Of a stretch of 64,000 bases of DNA, positions 13,880 to 25,410 are shown one piece after another. Positions within the stretch are counted from its first letter, which is position 1. Every line of letters starts with the position of its first letter. Source of the stretch: Antedon bifida (lineage: Eukaryota > Echinodermata > Crinoidea > Comatulida > Antedonidae); NCBI GenBank assembly GCA_963402885.1, contig OY727099.1:13442001-13506000 (forward strand), read 5' to 3'. The notes under the pieces were generated by a model. The model ran no database searches. It was given only the letters and a program-made list of their open reading frames with translations, and had not been told where the DNA came from. The position numbers and the translations under genes were made by a program.

Positions 13880-15180
13880 GTTTATTTATAAATTTTCATA
13901 TTTGGCAGTATACTGTACATTCTGATTATGTAATTGGCTGTAAAATAGTTTTTTGATAAACCTGATAGGTGTGTTGTTTGCCACTATGTTCAACAATGTG
14001 TTAGGTGCAAACAAATCGAATCGGTATACATCGTATGGCATCCTATATTTATTCGGTTCCATTGACTCAACATGCACTATTCATATTCGGCTGCAGCTAC
14101 ATGCAGATCAGCCGATTCGTTATTTACAATTAAATGTGAATTCGTTTGTATGCCGACATGCACTTTGACAATTTGAAGAGGTCAAGGAATGCCTCTAGCA
14201 ACCGACATGTGCTTGATCAAATTTAAGGGGGTTTCGCCCTTGTCCCTGGCATTTGTTTACCTCAGCTTTAAACTTTAATTTCAGAAAATCTATTTCTCTG
14301 TGTTCAGAGAGTTAATGATCCTCCTTTACGAACATGTTCAGTGTCCCTCTTATAACCTTTGACATTTCATTTGGTTGACAACAAGATCAACACGTTTTGC
14401 TTCATTCTTTAACAATAACATATCACCATAACCCAATTCAATCGTGTTTACACGAGGTTTCCTACAATCTCCTATTATATCCACCATTTCCGTCATATCA
14501 CAAACCACATCTTTGTGTAACGGCTTGTAGTATCATGCAGTTAAAATATATAAATGACATGTCGGGTCTAATTGACTTTAGTATTCTAATACCGTATTGA
14601 AAATTTCTCCTGTTATTTTTAGATCATTGTTCAATGTTAGATTGTGTTATCAATACATGTGACCCAGTAAAAGCTCATGAATATGTATGATTTGTATAAA
14701 AATATATGTTAATCGAAATAATATCATCTAAATAGCAAGAGAGACATATTATTATTAATAATAAATATTATTATAAAATATATTAAAATTAACTGCTTTC
14801 ACAAATGTTGTATTGTAGATATGTTTTGCTAATTTATACTAAATATGTGTGAAAAGATTTTGCATACTTTTGTCAAATTTGAATTCAATAGTTTCTTTAT
14901 ACAGTAGCGCACTGTATATTGTACTGTGTTATTTTTAATATAAAACCAAAATAATAATGATTTTTGTTTTATGTTTTTTTAAATTGTGTAAGAACTTTTT
15001 TCTGTATTATTTGAAAGTACACATTATTATAAATATTTAATAATCATTTTAATTATTTTCATAGTAATATTTTTTGTTGAATGACAATTGTTTTTCCAAT
15101 TTAAAATCTCTAAATCTCCTAAATGAAATTAATTAATTTTGTTTGTATGGATATAGAGTATATTGTAATCGATTGATGTA
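13880..15180. other. Intergenic DNA, no gene seen
   Basis: No recognisable coding segment. Sequence from about 14690 to 15110 is very AT-rich, with runs of ATTATTA type. It ends at a CpG-containing block that probably belongs to the next gene. Confidence 0.45.
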
Positions 15181-15184
15181 CAGC

Positions 15185-15330
15185 TAAGACATCCACCACC
15201 CCTCCCCCATCTTGCGTCACACGTAGCGGGCGGCGTCCTCTAACACGTAGCGGTTGCGCGTTGTTGGCATGGACGCCTTGTACGCACGTCGATGTTACTA
15301 CGATACAGAACACATTCGCCATATCAACAA
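15185..15330 (+). promoter_or_regulatory. GC/CpG-rich block upstream of the 15.4-kb gene
   Basis: A local GC-rich island in AT-rich surroundings. It has a TGCGTCAC site (ATF/CRE-like) and two copies of ACGTAGCGG about 30 bp apart, some 100-220 bp before the ATG at 15420. The promoter role is inferred from position and composition only. Confidence 0.35.
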
Positions 15331-15419
15331 ATCATAACATAAACGCCCAGAAAACTATTGGAAACCTTTTCGGAAAGTTGTATTGATTTCATTTCTGGTA
15401 TTGTATCTATTAATTACAA

Positions 15420-16564
15420 ATGGGTAATCCTTTGACATTATGTCAACGCAACTCAGTTGAGGAATTCGTTGCGGATAATCGCGAAGAATTTAATTCGCAG
15501 ACGGAAGTAGTGTTGATCTTCCAAATGTCCCGGTAGTGGCCATCGAAAGTTCTGAATCTAAGAACACGACAGCAGCAGATGATGATAAAGTAACTGCGTT
15601 GACAATTGACACAGATATGCTGTCGGGTACTAAGGATGGGAAAGACAAGAAAAAGAAGTCTAAATCTCGTTTGGCCAGACTTCGACGATCACTGAAGAAG
15701 TCGAAGAGAGTCGGACTTCATAATAATGATGCTACCCCCGCCGATGCTGCAACAATCAAAGACACTATTGATAACAAACAACCACCAGTTGATGTGGTGA
15801 CAACAGAAGCTGCCAATAGCAACGGAAGGTATGTCTGTGGCATTTGTTTAGTATAGTGTCTAGATGTTTGTATTGGATTCTTAAATTAAAATATTTTACA
15901 ATTTATCTCATCATAGTCATCATCATCATCATTATTATCATCATAATAACATAGTATACCATCATAGTATTCATTTTTTGTCAATGATCACATCACAAAT
16001 CATCTTCAACTATCATTGTTGATGATAAATATTCCTTCTTTTTTCAGCATTGTATCGGAAATGTCAGTAGACAGTCGGCTACCTGTCCAACGACGTCGAC
16101 CACCGACACGATACGGACTCATGAATGAGCTGAAATCATCAATCTTCAACAATGTTCAAAATAACCATCCTCGTCATCGTAGTAACCCGCTAATGCAAAG
16201 AATTAAACATGCTAATAAATTCCACCAGGTAAAATAATACATTATTACATACAATTATTAAGAACAGAAATAAGCAAGGGTTGGTCGGTTGAGTGGAGGG
16301 GAGAGTGGGAATGTCAACATGGCAGTGGACTTATTTTATTTATAAAAAGCTTCTAATTTAAAGCTTTTTTTTTAATAGTACAAACTAGAAGAGGAACAAA
16401 GGCAGAACAAAAGACGCTTTCATAGACTGGCCATGAGGCGAGAACGAGACATCCAGTATAAGTTAAGGATGTGGGAAAACCGGCAAAGAAAAAAGGAAAG
16501 ACATCTGTTAGATGTTCACTTTGAGAAATTGACGAGTGGTAGCGGGGAAGATGTCACAGACTAG
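15420..16564 (+). CDS. Unrecognised basic, coiled-coil-like protein, three exons; 5' frame conflict
   Basis: The main coding part is well supported: exon 1 to 15828, exon 2 at 16048-16228, exon 3 at 16379-16564, in frame with GT-AG borders. It is Lys/Arg-rich (GKDKKKKSKSRLARLRRSLK, then RRRPPTRYGLMNELK) and ends with a charged helical exon (KLEEEQRQNKRRFHRLAMRR) before TAG. I recognise no family. The only good ATG upstream, at 15420, starts MGNPLTLCQRNS, a possible N-myristoylation start with a nearby Cys, but that frame stops at TAG 15534-15536. The downstream frame is open only from 15494. Three readings remain: a one-base error or polymorphism between 15494 and 15533; an internal exon starting after the AG at 15500 with a first exon not seen; or translation from the in-frame ATG near 15617. 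Confidence 0.65.
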
Positions 16565-18364
16565 AGGGTGTCTTAGGAAGATCACACAAGGATCATTTAG
16601 TTATCAGACTCATCATGTATTTCAACGACTACAAAGGTAAAATAACAGATTATGAAGAAATATATTATTTACGGATAACAATAAAGATTGTCCTAATTTT
16701 TAATTTTGCGTGTTATGCCTATTTTTTTTGTTAATGTTGAATATTAATTAGTGAGTGGCCACCAGGGACTGGTCTATCAGTATCTAAATATATTAGGCCC
16801 TAATGCTATTAATTTGTTCGCATAATTTTACGTATATATCCTCCGAAGCTACTGAACGGTACCGTGGTAGGTGCTCACATTTGCCACATTGACGCTTATT
16901 GAGGGGCCGCACACGATATATGTCACTTTCCTGAATTTTAAGGATAAACACTAAAAAAAAGGAAAAAAATAACAGTAATTTGACATGTTTTGTGAGTTGT
17001 TACGTCACGTATCAACTACGCAACTTCCTCTGTTGTGTACCGCTATGGCCGGATCTACAAATACCATGCCGGGCTGCCAAAATAAAACAGTTTTTAGTCT
17101 CGACAGCAAGTCAACTGTATCGAATGATCGCGTCGTTGAAGTTATAATTATTTACATCTATCCTTTGAACAGAAGCATTTTCGTAAATTACGGGTTGGCT
17201 CAGTGAGTAAAACGCCGTGGCCATTGATATCAATGCTTAGTACGGAACTAGAGATAGATGCCATGTGTTGCGTCTGGTCAGAAGAATTGCACTTTTTGAT
17301 CATTTGACCTTTGACCTAGGTCCAAAAAATGCAATTAAACCAACAATTGCAGAAAGTTACAGACATACAAATATATTTTGCTTTTTGAAATACCTTACTT
17401 AGCTTCATTCACTTGGGGTAGAAACCTCGCGTTTTCAAAGGGTTAAATTAAAAAAAAAAACGACAACTTTATCACAAAATACGATATAGGTATTATAATT
17501 CATTCTGTTTCACATAGTCCATGCCACACGACAAAAACGCGTGTAGTGTCAGTTACGATTTTACAATTTAGCGTGATGCTGTTAGCCATCATTGGTAGGC
17601 CTACCATGTTTTCACCAATGATGTTGACACCAGTCTACCACGATGAGGTAGCATCTCCGATTTCAGACTGGGATGTTTTTTTGTTTTTGTTTTTTTGTTT
17701 TTTTTTTAATTCCTTAATAACTAAAAAATCTTATATTAAAATGTAAGTTTATTTTAAAAATGATTTAATCTATTTTTAATTATATTGTGCATTCCTACCT
17801 ACTAACTAAAATGTATATTAACTTAACAAAGGCAAGATTACTGTTACAACAATAACAATTACCTTATTATTACCTTAATATTGTAGGCATACATCTTAAA
17901 TAACTATTACAATTAAAATCTTTTTTTTATGTTTTTTTTATTATTGTATTGCCTAATAACTTTATTACCTGAACTAAAGGAAGATTATTTTAAGAACTAC
18001 CTATCTTTATTATTGCAATATCTTTCATTATAACCGGATTATTATCGTTTATTATCCATAAAAAGCGGTGTTATTTATATATTATAATGATAATTGTTTT
18101 TATTCTTGTTCATCTTAACTTAAATTTACTTTCTTATCTAAGTAAACGCAGTTTTTTTTAATTATAAAATTTTTATTTCAACATTTAAAAAAATATCTTT
18201 TACCGGTATGTTTTGTTTTGTTATATTGCACATTTTTTATTGTTAAATGTTTCTCAATTAATGTGTCTTAGAAAAACGACATTCAGTACAGATATATCTA
18301 AAATTATTTTAAGTACCTTTATTTTGTCTTAATGTATATTTTGCCTTAACTTATCTTAATTTGT
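16565..18364. other. Intergenic DNA with T-rich stretch, no gene seen
   Basis: From about 17650 to 18350 the sequence is strongly A/T with long T runs. A possible SINE-like A box (GGTTGGCTCAGTGAGTAAAA) lies near 17192, without a clear B box. No supported coding segment. Confidence 0.45.
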
Positions 18365-19730
18365 TTAACGCTTATATTCAATATCCTCCAGAAAAAATAA
18401 CTCTCTACTTATTTCTAGTTTCTCTATAATGGCGTTAATTGCTAAGTATGCTATTGCAGATGGCTTTACTGTTGTTAGAGATATTTTATTCGTAATCAAA
18501 TACTCTACAGAATCGTGTCTAACTCTTTCTATTCTTTGTTTGTTATTGTTGGTTGTAGCCTTACTCATTGCAATATCGCAATAAGTATGAACAAAATCAA
18601 GACACGTGACACTATTGAGATTAAAATTTACTATCTGTAATATTTTGAATTCTATTTGTGCTATTTTTTTTAGGATTAAAGAAGCCAAGATTGTGGAGGT
18701 GATCACATGCATAAGGGATGATGTGTTTAGATTGGTATCGTTCAGCACATTTCAATGCAAGGCAAAATGATGCAATTGCCAATTCCTCCAGATCACCAAG
18801 TTTAAATGCTGTATTATCACAGTTTAGTACATTTTCTATAATTGTAAGGCTACGATGAACTATATCATAATCGATTGTGTATTCATAACGAATGAGTTCA
18901 GATCGAATATTACATAAAAAATCTACCATATGATCTTTGACTGATTGTGATTCAAATTGTGCCCATGGATTTTCAGATATTTGTTCACGATCAATTAATG
19001 AATTAAAATATTCTTTATTAGATTCAAGCTCATAGTTTTCATTTGAAATATTATCATTATAATTGTTATCACTACCTGGAAAATGAAACAAAACATCACC
19101 ATTGCCTACTACTACAACAGTGCTACTATTAATACTAGAATGCTCTTCCATCATGCTACTACTGTTACTACTACTATCATTGTCGTTACTACAACTACTT
19201 CTTGGCTTAGTGCCACTACTAGCACTACCACTGTTGATACTACTACAACAACTACTAGTCAAAGTGCCATTACTACTACTACTACTACCAGGCATAGTGC
19301 TACTACCGGTACTACTACTGATAGTACTACTACTTATTATGATAGGCCTAGGTCTAACTAAGTTTGCATTTGGAGATAATATTTGTTCTCCACTAGGCCT
19401 AGGCCCTAGGATAGGCATAGTACTACTACTAGTACTAGGCCTAGGTCGAGGCCTAGGAGTAGTGAAGTCATGATTTACATGAAAATAACTATTGATATTA
19501 TTAACTGATTTTTCTTCCGATTTTATAAGTATATCTAATTCTTGTAACTTACAAGTTGACTTAACAATAGCATTCTTTCTGACATAGGGACACCCCCTGT
19601 TTCTTGCCCTTTTATTCCTCACTTTGAGAAACCTATCGTACTTAGCGGCGGAATACTCATTTGATCTCACCGTATTCCGGGCTTCCTCCAAAGAAGAATT
19701 AAATCTTCTTTTAAATATCAACTTTGCCAT
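18365..19730 (-). CDS. Cyclin-box protein, intronless, broken by one base in an A8 run
   Basis: Two overlapping minus-strand frames together look like one cyclin. The N-terminal frame starts at ATG 19730, chosen for its CTGCCATGG context over a non-ATG extension. It carries basic residues, a Ser-rich low-complexity region and an Arg-Pro tract, then a cyclin-type helix bundle (PWAQFESQSVKDHMVDFL, with LEELAIASFCLALKCAERYQ). The C-terminal frame continues the fold (FKILQIVNFNLNSVTCLDF) and stops at 18365. The break lies at the T8 run 18664-18671 (A8 on the coding strand). From ATG to stop is 1366 bp, one more than a multiple of three, so a protein of about 454 residues would need one base fewer. 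Cyclins activate cyclin-dependent kinases. The subtype is not clear. Possible explanations are a sequencing indel, a pseudogene, or less likely frameshifting. The lack of introns allows an old retrocopy. Confidence 0.6.
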
Positions 19731-19923
19731 GGCAGACGATGTAAATGTAGCAAATTTAATAGGAAATAGTTTTTTTTTTATTTCCAAAACAGAATTTGTA
19801 CAGGAAAAGCGTTTTTATTTCGTTTTAATAAAGAGCAATTTAAAATCACTGTTTACCGATTGAAAGAATTTACAATTCTCAATTTAAATTTGGAATGTTC
19901 GTTAGATATATTAGAATATTTGA

Positions 19924-19976
19924 TGACGTAACAATAGGCGCGACGTTCTACGCGCGCACGGAACTAACCAATGGAA
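19924..19976 (-). promoter_or_regulatory. Likely promoter elements of the cyclin-like gene
   Basis: About 200-245 bp upstream of the ATG at 19730 lie TGACGTAA (CRE-like) and, on the plus strand, AACCAATGG (a CCAAT box, orientation-independent). Between them is a CpG-rich stretch GGCGCGACG plus CGCGCGCACGG. Inferred from motifs only. Confidence 0.35.
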
Positions 19977-20520
19977 CCTCATTATATTGACATCTCTTGG
20001 AAACCATCAACACGCGGTAAACTACACAGCGCAAGTGAAGTAAGTGCGTGTGGTTTGGGGCTTATTTTAGCGCTGACGTGATGATGCTCTTCTTAAAAGA
20101 ATTTTGTGTACATAAACATAGTATTTTTGAAATAATGAATAATTATACACATAATACTTTTCCTTTAGATGTTTTGGTTAAAACTAGGGACAGAGGTGCC
20201 TGTAAGGGGCTAAAGGCCTGAAAGAATGTAGAGAAGATATTTAGATATTTTTACAAAATAATAACCGTAAATTCTCATTTTATTTTAAGATATCAAACGT
20301 TTGTTACGTCTTCTGTTATCGTTCCGAATTGTCAGTAACTACACGTTATGACTTACCGTATCGTAATAATGGGTTCTTCGTTACGACCGAACACTTTCTA
20401 TTACGATACCGAACGCGAAAACTCTTTTATTGACACCTAAACATTTAAGATTGAATGTGCAACAATTCGAAATTTGATGGTGGGAGGCCTGTTGATTAGT
20501 TGTCAGGGTGTTTAAAGTTC

Positions 20521-20666
20521 TGTCTACACTATCAAATTAGTTTGACAAAAAAGTATGATATGCCCAAATATAGCAGTGATATGCCCAAATATGGTAGTAA
20601 AATGACATCACCATGTCCGGCCATATGAACACATTTTTTTGTCACATAAAGTTTGATAGTGTAGAC
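20521..20666. mobile_element. MITE copy 1, TIR GTCTACACTATCAAA
   Basis: A 146-bp unit with imperfect terminal inverted repeats GTCTACACTATCAAA and TTTGATAGTGTAGAC. The inside has repeats of ATATGCCCAAATAT. Related copies lie at 28063, 42050 and 47627. No coding capacity; a non-autonomous DNA transposon. Confidence 0.8.
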
Positions 20667-20669
20667 CGC

Positions 20670-22400
20670 ATTGACAGTGTTAGTGATAGTAATGATTTGG
20701 CTAAAATGACACAACTAAATTATACATCATCATAATCCTAATATTTTAATCTTAAATGTTCCAATAATCTTATTACAACAGTGTTTGTGTAGTATCATCG
20801 TGGTATACACATAACATGAGCCTGGCATTGTGTATTGCAGGCTAAATCTACTGGTCGTGTAAATGTCCATTGGTATTCCTTTCCGGATATCACATTCTTA
20901 CAGGTACTTCTGTGTACTATTTAAAGAGCATCTCTCACTCTAGTCGGATACCATTAATTTATCATCATTCACATTGGAACAGATAGATTCTTCGTTATTC
21001 TCGTAGGAGCCCTCAGCAGGTAACGCATTCATTTTGTTAATGTTCACTGTGCAAAAAATATACAATATTAGGCTTACTTACTAATATTATTTATAGGTAG
21101 GCCTATATTTTTGTATCAAACCGTTCGAACATATAATGAAAAAGACAATAGTTGAGAAAATTATTGTTTCGTAGCGTATTATTATAATCATTATACGAGA
21201 TTATGAATGATAATGAACCCATTAATTGCCAAATTTGTACATCTTGTATTTCGATAAACATTAGTATGACATCATAAGTTGATGATGACGCAATATAATA
21301 TATATGTATCAATCCGTAGCGCATATGTAATTGCATTCTAAAAAGTCTATTCGTCAATTTTGTTCTCATCAATTCACCATTAGGTAACTTTTTTTGCCCA
21401 TGCTTTGTGTTTAACTGTTTATTCACCAAATGATAACAACTCTGGTCGAACGTTGGCACTTACAGATTCTTTTAAATTCCACCGACCACAACTTAATGCA
21501 CAGCTGAACTTATTTAAGTAGCCTACAATTAGACCTATTATAATGTTCAAAAGTTCTCGTATAAGAAGGCCGCTATTAAAACATATTACCTAGAAGAAGA
21601 AGTGATTGACTTACCGTATCACAAGCGAGGCACTATTACATTATTTACCTCCGCCAAGGAGGTATTGTAGTCGATCGCGTGTGTCTGTTTGTTTTTCTGT
21701 TTGTTAGCAGGATTACTCAAAAAGTTATTGCAAAAAGTTATTGCAAGATCTTTACCTAAATGAAAATACAGATAGATATGTGGTCAAGGACCACTCCATT
21801 AAATTATGGAGGCAATCCGGGCCACGGTTCCAATTCTGGACCACTTTTTAGTATTATGTTTAGACGTAGACCTACCTGCTAGTGTTAAAAGATATTAGAG
21901 AATTTTCAAAAGCCGGTGAGCAGTCTTAACCTAACAAGTAAACTGAAATTGCATTTTCTCGAGAACTACTTGTCCAGAGGCAAAAGTTATGATTTCTGAT
22001 TTGTAATTTTAAAACATAATTTGATTTAATGTACAGGGGTTTTTTTTTAAACCTATTTCTTTTCAAATGCACCTCTGTTTGTTTTTGGCGTTGCTGTTAT
22101 TGTTAGTCAACTGAAACTACTGTTTGTTGAAAGGCTGGTTACATAACCTCCACACCAAACTCGCATACGCATGCGCATACGCATACACAGAATTAAAACA
22201 CACAAACAAATATACATATATATATATTTCCGGAGAAATCTTATGTAGGAGAATGCTACAGTAGGCGGAAGTATGCATTCCCGGAGTGGCTTTCTAGTTG
22301 ATACTGATTTCAGGTTCAGTGTGGAAGAGTTATCATGATTCTGAATGTTTACGTTTGCGCATGTTGACATTCTAATACGTAGGCCTAAATATATATTTTT
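20670..22400. other. Intergenic DNA with one dispersed repeat
   Basis: No supported gene. Near 21650 a palindromic ACCTCCGCCAAGGAGGT is followed by GTTTGTTTTTCTG and AGCAGGATTACTCAAAAAGT, a pattern I associate with a dispersed repeat of marine invertebrate genomes. It continues to about 21990 with CTCGAGAACTACTTGTCC. A short alternating TATATA and GCATACGCATGC stretch lies near 22160-22230. Confidence 0.4.
21647..21990. repeat. Dispersed repeat with ACCTCCGCCAAGGAGGT palindrome
   Basis: The 17-base core at 21647-21664 is a near-perfect palindrome. The sequence after it (GTTAGCAGGATTACTCAAAA, with a duplicated AAAAAGTTATTGC) is of the kind found scattered in marine invertebrate DNA. Single copy in this window, so the boundary is a guess. 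Confidence 0.45.
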
Positions 22401-22466
22401 ACTCTAACAATTCTTTTAAGCTCTTTGTTAATATCAAAAGTTTACAGTTTACTTTTACTTTTTAGA

Positions 22467-23318
22467 ATGGAACCAAAGCGTCAAGTTCGTATAGCACTTT
22501 GGATAACTCCACGCTCTTTGTCGACAGCCTTTCTGAAGTGCATGTCTACGTTTGAGAAGGCACAACTCTTTCAAGAGCCTTTCTTCACAGCTGAAATGTT
22601 TGGTCCTGAAAGAACAATGATCATTCCACAATTTGATTCCATTTTAGGAAATCTCCCGGATGTCAAGAATTACACATTCGAGCACGTCAAGAACACATTA
22701 GAGATGGAATATCCAGGTAAAGACTTGGTGTTCACGAAAGATGGGGCAAAGTCGATATATGGCCGCTTCGAATGCATCCCTCAAGGGTACCAACATGTTT
22801 TTCTGATTCGAAAGCCTAGCAAGGTGCATGTTTCTGTTGAAAAACTTATAGACACAGCTAAAGGAGTTGGAGTGGAAAAAGATAACTTTTACAGTAAAAA
22901 TGATAAGTTTTTGCAGGGGTCACCTCATCGGAATTTGCTCGAGTTACTGGAGCACGTTCGGGACGTCTTAGGTCAGAAACCTGTTGTCATTGATGCAGAC
23001 GACCTTACGATATCACCCGGTAAAATTTTGAAGAAATTCTGTGAAATTGTAGGTCTTGAATATAGTGAGAGTATGCTAAAGTGGAAGCCTGGTCCTGATC
23101 CACGTTGGCAGAGGGCAGAAAGTGTCCAATCGATGTTCGCTTGTATGACTGACGCGCACGACAATTCTTACAGTAGCACTGGTTTCACACTGCGCACTCC
23201 TGGTACGGAAAGAGGAACGCCATTATTGGAACTAAGTGATGAAGTAAGGAAGTTGGTGGAAGATAGCACGCCATACTACGAAAAGTTAGCAGCAATGAAA
23301 ATAAAGATCGAAGATTAA
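22467..23318 (+). CDS. Sulfotransferase-like P-loop protein, 283 residues
   Basis: A single coding exon. A pyrimidine tract and AG at 22464-22465, two bases before the ATG, indicate a 5' UTR intron, which decides the start. The N-terminus IALWITPRSLSTAFLKCM is a P-loop-type PAPS 5'-phosphosulfate-binding segment (TPRSLSTAF). LIRKPSKVHVSVEKL near residue 115 fits the 3'-phosphate-binding helix. GTERGTPLLELSDEVRKLVE lies near the C-terminus. It resembles a sulfotransferase-like family that in plants is fused or annotated as branched-chain aminotransferase-like. The expected role is transfer of sulfate from PAPS to a small molecule, probably in the cytosol as no signal peptide is seen. The substrate is unknown. 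Length is normal for a complete small sulfotransferase fold. Confidence 0.8.
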   Translation: MEPKRQVRIALWITPRSLSTAFLKCMSTFEKAQLFQEPFFTAEMFGPERTMIIPQFDSILGNLPDVKNYTFEHVKNTLEMEYPGKDLVFTKDGAKSIYGRFECIPQGYQHVFLIRKPSKVHVSVEKLIDTAKGVGVEKDNFYSKNDKFLQGSPHRNLLELLEHVRDVLGQKPVVIDADDLTISPGKILKKFCEIVGLEYSESMLKWKPGPDPRWQRAESVQSMFACMTDAHDNSYSSTGFTLRTPGTERGTPLLELSDEVRKLVEDSTPYYEKLAAMKIKIED

Positions 23319-25410
23319 AATATGAAAATTAGCCTACTAATTTAAGAAATCGAAGGACACTCGTATCTGCAGACTACCAGTAATTGAATACATTTTAGAC
23401 ACATTTGGTTCAATTTCTCTATACGTTGCCACTTGCCATTATTACTAAAGATATAAATGTTCATTGTAAAAAAGTAAAACAATATTTGACATGACTATAT
23501 TATTATAACAAACTTCATATCGAACCATACACCCTCATCTGAGAGTTGTCTCAGGTTCCATAATTGATGGGTGCCATAGGTGGGTGTCATTTTATGAGTA
23601 AATTGATATGCCCGTATCTTGGTGCATCAATACGCTCTCATTTGGGCGTCATGGGAATTGAATCCTACCAGCAATTTCGAACCATTTGATTTATTGTTTC
23701 TATAAATGTCACACATTTACTTTTAATATCAGAAATACCATAAATTTACTGACCAAATAATGTGATTACATTTATGACCATAGTTCTCTTTCGATAACTT
23801 TGCATTATTTAGTATATCACTTGCTAAAATGTTGACCTGGTGTAATGATGAATGTGCTCTTTTGATTGCATTGATTGGTGTCTTAACAGAATGATAAAAC
23901 ATTCACGGACTACATTTTCGGGTGCAAGTTTTTCTCTTTTTTTCACAATTAACCATAAAACGTACATTTAAGACGCGAAATGACATGGTTTAATGTTTTT
24001 AAAGTGATATATATGTATTATTTTCCAAAAAACGTCCAAAATTGCAGGGAAGGGGTCTTTAAATGTTACTTTTTATTTGGTTTTATAGGCAAATTTTGTG
24101 ATTGGGCAATATTGACATTAGACCTTTCATTGCAAAGGATTTTTTTATAAGGTGACTGAATAGTTTTTTTTTGTATTGCAACTGATACCCACAACATTGT
24201 CATTTTTCAGTAATTTTCCTTTGGATTTATATATAATACATTGTTATAATTGGTCTATGTTGAACTTTGACCCCTTATATCTCGAAAACGCTTCCTATCC
24301 TGATTGATTACCTTCATATTCGTAATCTATGGACAATTCTGGTCTAGAAGCGTTGGATGGCAATTTGTCGCCTTTCCGTCACCGGACTATAGAGCTAAAT
24401 TAATAAGTAGGCTACTCACAAGTCTGTAATTCGTTTGAATCAAATATTAATCTATAATCTATAGGAATATTAGTGAATCAAAAGCATTCATTTCTCAATA
24501 TTAATTTGAAAAAAAAAAAATGTTTGGACTATTACTCTCATTTTAGCTACGATGTGGCTGATTTGTGGCAGTCATAATTTAGATGTTATTACAGTATTGG
24601 CATTAGTATTAAAGTACTGATAACAAACAAATAAAATCAAAACTATTATATCTTATCAAAAGTGTTTGACCGTTTATTGATTATTTACATTAAAATGTAT
24701 ACAAAAACAGCATTATCTGTACACTACATTACATTATTTACTTTATATCAATCATGTTGCAAGAACTATACAAGTTGAACACTGAACTTGTCTGCTTTAT
24801 TTTCAGAAATGCGATTAGCGTTTTTATTATTAATCATATATTACTTGTATGTTTTCTTTATCAACACGCATTGTCTGTTAGGGGCATGCATGTATTTTCG
24901 AAAATGACAGTAATTGATTACCCCAAGTACATAAAGAATAATAACTGAAGATACATCAATATCAAGAAAAAAAATATCTAAAAGTTATGTCGTCAAAATG
25001 TTGAATGTGATCATCATCCCACTGCTGAAACTTGTGTTTTGATACCTAGTAAAACAGGCATCACTTGGAAGAAACACGATTCATTTGACTCGTTGATCGT
25101 CCAATCCCATGATGAATTCTGTACAACAGTATACTGTACTCATAACTTGTGCATTCAAAATCCGCCTGGATTGTGAACATGTGAACATTAAGCCTGTTCT
25201 TCAGGTTTGTACTTCATGTTCATGAGTGAAATCCAATCTGATGAATACACTGAATAAATAAATTAAAGACTTTCCAATTGGAGTATAAATCAATCTCTTA
25301 TTAATCTATCGATCTTAATTATAATCTCCCAATGAATGTAACGCAAGGATGTAAGTGCGGCGCAAGTAGTTTGACCAATCATGAAGATTTGAATCAATAT
25401 TCATCTGGTC
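23319..25410. other. Intergenic DNA, no gene seen
   Basis: Probable 3' UTR of the sulfotransferase-like gene, then AT-rich sequence. I see no open frame with protein features, no array and no TIR element between here and the last exon of CDC40. Confidence 0.5.

Noticed and set aside
13487-13956. Repeat proteins on both strands (KFTTGIMRPVG and NFPTGLIIPVV types)
   Set aside because: Products of a 33-bp array, open on both strands because 33 is divisible by three.
19083-19473. Plus-strand Thr-rich and Leu-rich frames
   Set aside because: Antisense to the Ser-rich part of the cyclin-like gene; low-complexity shadows.
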